Assembly: GCA_002293855.1 (NCBI GenBank)
Contig: DBEB01000047.1
Location: 1-9,706, forward strand
DNA from: Candidatus Falkowbacteria bacterium UBA917
GTDB lineage: Bacteria; Patescibacteriota; Patescibacteriia; Patescibacteriales; Patescibacteriaceae
Length of the DNA stretch: 9,706 bases
Direction of reading: 5' to 3'
The stretch's first letter is position 1; the number at the start of each line of letters is the position of its first letter. Below are positions 8,377 through 9,706 of the stretch, one piece after another. The position numbers were made by a program, and so were the translations under genes. The notes beneath the pieces were generated by a model that was not told the DNA's origin, searched no databases, and was given only the letters and a program-made list of their open reading frames with translations.

Positions 8377-8402
8377 GTTAATTATTCAGTTTAATAATTA
8401 AC
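8377..8402 (+). repeat. Perfect 10-bp stem-loop before tRNA-Ile
   Basis: GTTAATTATT (8377-8386) and AATAATTAAC (8393-8402) flank a 6-nt loop. It would form at the very 5' end of the transcript from the 8342-8370 promoter, 9 nt before the tRNA, and may guide 5' processing. Confidence 0.5.
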
Positions 8403-8411
8403 AGATAATAA

Positions 8412-8485
8412 GGGCAATTAGCTCAGTTGGTTAGAGCGCCACACTGATAATGTGGAGGTCGGAAGTTCAACTCTTCCATTGCCCA
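8412..8485 (+). tRNA. tRNA-Ile(GAT)
   Basis: The cloverleaf is complete: acceptor GGGCAAT/ATTGCCC, D-stem GCTC/GAGC, anticodon stem CCACA/TGTGG with loop CTGATAA (anticodon GAT) and T-arm GGAAG-TTCAACT-CTTCC, followed by discriminator A. CCA is not encoded; the next bases are CCG. In many bacteria tRNA-Ile(GAT) lies in the 16S-23S spacer; here it follows 16S but behind a terminator. Part of its 3' half is repeated 28 nt downstream. Confidence 0.97.
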
Positions 8486-8514
8486 CCGGCGAAAATCTGT
8501 TCGTTCATATCGAA

Positions 8515-8566
8515 GAGGTCGGAAGTTCCCTGCCTGCCGGCAGGCAGGAACTCTTCCATTGCCCAC
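8515..8566 (+). pseudogene. Partial copy of the tRNA-Ile 3' end, split by a palindrome
   Basis: Bases 8515-8528 repeat 8455-8468, and bases 8549-8566 repeat 8469-8486, without mismatch (14 + 18 nt). The copy includes the variable region, T-arm and 3' acceptor strand of tRNA-Ile, plus one base beyond the gene. A 20-bp palindrome interrupts it inside the T-loop, between TTC and AACT. It lacks the 5' half and cannot make a tRNA. Confidence 0.9.
8529..8548. repeat. Perfect 20-bp palindromic insert
   Basis: CCTGCCTGCC followed by GGCAGGCAGG is exactly self-complementary, with no spacer and no target duplication. Its GC content (80%) contrasts sharply with the AT-rich surroundings. It resembles a short palindromic mobile repeat. 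On the minus strand it encodes PACRQAG in one frame. Confidence 0.85.
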
Positions 8567-8575
8567 TAGTCTTTT

Positions 8576-9160
8576 ATGACTAATAGCATGTCTAGTCTTA
8601 GTTATCAGCAATTTATTGATGATCTGCATCTAGAGTCTGATAAGATTAATTGGAAATTATTTGGTTTTTTCTGTTTATCTTTACTTACTCAGTTGCCAGC
8701 AACCACTGCATTCATTCACAATCTTGCTAGTTTGGATTTGAATACTTATTTAAGTAGTTCAAGTCTGGCTAGTCTAGTTGATTTTCGACCCGCTTTGAGT
8801 TCGATCAGCAACTATTTGAATGCTAATTTACTGATAACAGTCAGTGTTATATTTGTCTTGAATCTAGCTTCTCAGCTTTATGTCATGGTTTATATAGCAC
8901 GAATTATTCGCTGGCTAGCCAGGCAAAGACAGATAATCTTTGCTCATTATCCGGTTTACAATTCTTTGCTATTAGTTTATGCTGTAAAGACTTTAAGTGA
9001 TGTTTTGATTATTGGTCTACTTTTTCGTCCACTACTAGTCGGGCAAGAATCAGTCGTTCAATACATCGTTTTAATTGAAAACATTGCTGTGTACATTTGG
9101 TTGTATTTCCTGTTGCAAAACTTTAGACCTATTACAAAATCAAAAACCATAGCGGGGTAG
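8576..9160 (+). CDS. Four-helix membrane protein, unknown function
   Basis: This 194-residue protein has about four hydrophobic helices (near residues 27-49, 84-107, 125-149 and 160-181), with basic residues between helices 2 and 3 (RIIRWLARQR) that should face the cytoplasm. There is no signal peptide or recognisable catalytic motif, and I do not recognise the family. I chose the ATG at 8576; an ATG at 8588 would remove four residues. Neither has a Shine-Dalgarno. The start lies 9 nt after the split tRNA-Ile copy, whose palindrome would form a strong hairpin in the 5' leader. The TAG stop (9158-9160) is formed by bases 8-10 of the following initiator tRNA gene, so the two genes overlap by 10 nt on the same strand and must compete during processing. 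Confidence 0.8.
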   Translation: MTNSMSSLSYQQFIDDLHLESDKINWKLFGFFCLSLLTQLPATTAFIHNLASLDLNTYLSSSSLASLVDFRPALSSISNYLNANLLITVSVIFVLNLASQLYVMVYIARIIRWLARQRQIIFAHYPVYNSLLLVYAVKTLSDVLIIGLLFRPLLVGQESVVQYIVLIENIAVYIWLYFLLQNFRPITKSKTIAG

Positions 9161-9223
9161 AGCAGTTGGCAGCTCGCCAGGCCCATAACCTGGAGGTCAT
9201 CGGTTCGAATCCGATCCCCGCAA
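9151..9223 (+). tRNA. Initiator tRNA-fMet(CAT)
   Basis: The loop CCCATAA gives anticodon CAT. The acceptor has a mismatch at 1-72 (A1, A72) followed by GCGGGG/CCCCGC, and the D-stem has the A11-T24 pair. Both are hallmarks of bacterial initiators, so I call it fMet rather than elongator Met. Two features are atypical: base 33 is C, not the near-universal T, and the anticodon stem CCAGG/CCTGG has A-T instead of G-C at 29-41, so only two of the three conserved G-C pairs remain. The T-arm is ATCGG-TTCGAAT-CCGAT. CCA is not encoded. The first ten bases overlap the upstream coding sequence. Confidence 0.93.
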
Positions 9224-9229
9224 CTAAGA

Positions 9230-9311
9230 CAATTAACAATTTACAATTTACAATTTTCAATTTGGCGACCAATTGCCCAGCTGATAATTAGTAATTGTAA
9301 ATTGCCAATTG
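9230..9311 (+). repeat. AATTG-rich inverted repeat between tRNA-fMet and tRNA-Phe
   Basis: CAATT at 9230-9234 plus CAATTTACAATT at 9237-9248 pair with AATTGTAAATTG at 9293-9304 plus AATTG at 9307-9311: 17 bp with one 2x2 internal loop. The left arm contains heptad repeats of the form CAATTTA, so it can pair in more than one register. The stem fills almost the whole gap between the two tRNAs. Confidence 0.75.
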
Positions 9312-9315
9312 GCTA

Positions 9316-9387
9316 GCCGGGGTAGCTCAGTGGTAGAGCAAGCGCCTGAAGAGCGCTGTGTCGTCAGTCCGATTCTGACCCTCGGCA
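9316..9387 (+). tRNA. tRNA-Phe(GAA)
   Basis: Acceptor GCCGGGG/CCTCGGC (one G-T), D-stem GCTC/GAGC, anticodon stem AGCGC/GCGCT with loop CTGAAGA (anticodon GAA), variable GTGTC and T-stem GTCAG/CTGAC make a full cloverleaf with discriminator A. The T-loop reads TCCGATT, so base 55 is C rather than the near-universal T that becomes pseudouridine. CCA is not encoded. Confidence 0.95.
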
Positions 9388-9406
9388 CTAAACAATTATC
9401 AATTTA

Positions 9407-9440
9407 CAATTAGCAATTGTCAATTGAAAATTGCTAATTG
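9407..9440 (+). repeat. Perfect 12-bp inverted repeat between tRNA-Phe and tRNA-Pro
   Basis: CAATTAGCAATT (9407-9418) and AATTGCTAATTG (9429-9440) flank a 10-nt loop. It is built from the same CAATT units as the repeat at 9230-9311 and ends 6 nt before tRNA-Pro. There is no T-run. Confidence 0.8.
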
Positions 9441-9446
9441 AATATA

Positions 9447-9517
9447 CGGGGTGTCGTATACCGGTAGTACGCATGCTTTGGGAGCATGTCGACAGGGTTC
9501 AATTCCCTGCACCCCGA
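9447..9517 (+). tRNA. tRNA-Pro(TGG)
   Basis: Acceptor CGGGGTG/CACCCCG, D-stem GTAT/GTAC, anticodon stem CATGC/GCATG with loop TTTGGGA (anticodon TGG), variable TCGA and T-arm CAGGG-TTCAATT-CCCTG form a cloverleaf; discriminator A. The first base pair C1-G72 is typical of bacterial tRNA-Pro. Base 15 is C, where a purine is usual. CCA is not encoded. Its 3' end is repeated 171 nt downstream. Confidence 0.95.
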
Positions 9518-9539
9518 CAAACGAAGTGAGGAGTGGTGA

Positions 9540-9561
9540 GCAGGCTAACTGCTTAGCCTGC
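9540..9561 (+). repeat. Perfect 9-bp stem-loop after tRNA-Pro
   Basis: GCAGGCTAA (9540-9548) and TTAGCCTGC (9553-9561) flank CTGC. It lies at the boundary of the structured stretch that follows. No U-tract is present. Confidence 0.7.
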
Positions 9562-9680
9562 GTCAGGAATTGAAAGTCGGAGCCATGTGCCATAGGCACA
9601 GGCGAGACCGGGCTGGAGTGCTTAGTGAGCGTAGACCTCTTGAGGTCAAGCGACACTTAGCAACTGGAGCCAATTCCCTG
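9562..9680 (+). ncRNA. Candidate structured RNA closed by a copied tRNA-Pro end
   Basis: CAGGAATTG (9564-9572) pairs with CAATTCCCTG (9671-9680, one bulged C), closing a junction that contains two hairpins. One is GCC-A-TGTGCC-ATA-GGCACA-GGC (9582-9603). The other is AGT+GCTTAGTG (9617-9627) with CACTTAGC+A+ACT (9654-9665), with GACCT-CTTG-AGGTC (9634-9647) at its tip. Nearly every strong complementarity in the stretch is nested, as in a folded RNA. There is no plausible + strand reading frame. I recognise no known family, and expression is not shown by the sequence. The 3' strand of the closing stem is the copied tRNA-Pro T-arm. Confidence 0.4.
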
Positions 9681-9692
9681 CACCCCGACAAA
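9671..9692 (+). repeat. Copy of the tRNA-Pro 3' end
   Basis: These 22 bases exactly repeat 9500-9521: the T-loop end, T-stem 3' strand, acceptor 3' strand, discriminator A and four further bases. With the tRNA itself this makes a direct repeat bracketing 149 nt, the arrangement left by an element integrated at a tRNA 3' end or by a tandem duplication. Confidence 0.88.
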
Positions 9693-9706
9693 AACAAAAA
9701 AGCACC

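Noticed and set aside
8423..8629. Minus-strand open frame of 68 codons across tRNA-Ile and its copy
   Set aside because: It is antisense to a tRNA and its partial copy; the PACRQAG peptide is just the palindrome translated. No independent coding evidence.
9230..9440. CRISPR-like array from repeated CAATT units
   Set aside because: Units are 5-7 nt, AT-rich and arranged as inverted repeats; there are no regular spacers and no cas genes.
9420..9656. Minus-strand open frame of 78 codons
   Set aside because: It runs antisense through tRNA-Pro and the structured element; a tRNA shadow.

Overview
The window looks like chromosome from a Candidate Phyla Radiation (Patescibacteria) bacterium, probably of the Parcubacteria group. 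The evidence is a 16S rRNA gene of about 1,475 nt with group-typical changes in the 338, 515, 926 and 1492 primer sites, tRNA genes that do not encode CCA, protein genes without visible Shine-Dalgarno sequences, single-domain response regulators, and an SMC protein that appears to lack the usual hinge. The exact lineage is inferred; no database search was possible.

Positions 1-2443 hold a two-component cassette on the + strand: a membrane histidine kinase whose 5' end lies outside the window, followed by two receiver-only response regulators that are paralogs of each other. A textbook sigma-70 promoter (2467-2495) then drives either a small RNA of about 125 nt that ends in a very strong terminator-like hairpin, or the structured leader of a 58-residue one-helix membrane protein (2834-3010). 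That unit closes with an intrinsic terminator at 3053-3077. A separate promoter starts smc (3137-6265), the chromosome-organising ATPase.

Positions 6266-8362 form a self-contained 16S unit. It has a terminator behind smc, an rRNA promoter (TTGACA-N17-TAATAT), a 5' leader, the 16S gene, a trailer that pairs with the leader to make a 28-bp processing stem, and an intrinsic terminator at 8320-8362. No 23S or 5S gene follows, so the rRNA genes are probably unlinked, or separated by an exceptionally long spacer.

Positions 8363-9706 are a tRNA cluster: Ile(GAT), a four-helix membrane protein of unknown function, initiator fMet(CAT), Phe(GAA) and Pro(TGG). The membrane protein's stop codon lies inside the fMet tRNA gene. 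The spacers are the most unusual part of the window. The 3' ends of tRNA-Ile and tRNA-Pro are each repeated downstream. The Ile copy is split in its T-loop by a perfect 20-bp palindrome, and the Pro copy closes a compact, highly base-paired stretch of about 120 nt that could be a structured RNA or a very small mobile element. AATTG-based inverted repeats fill the fMet-Phe and Phe-Pro gaps.
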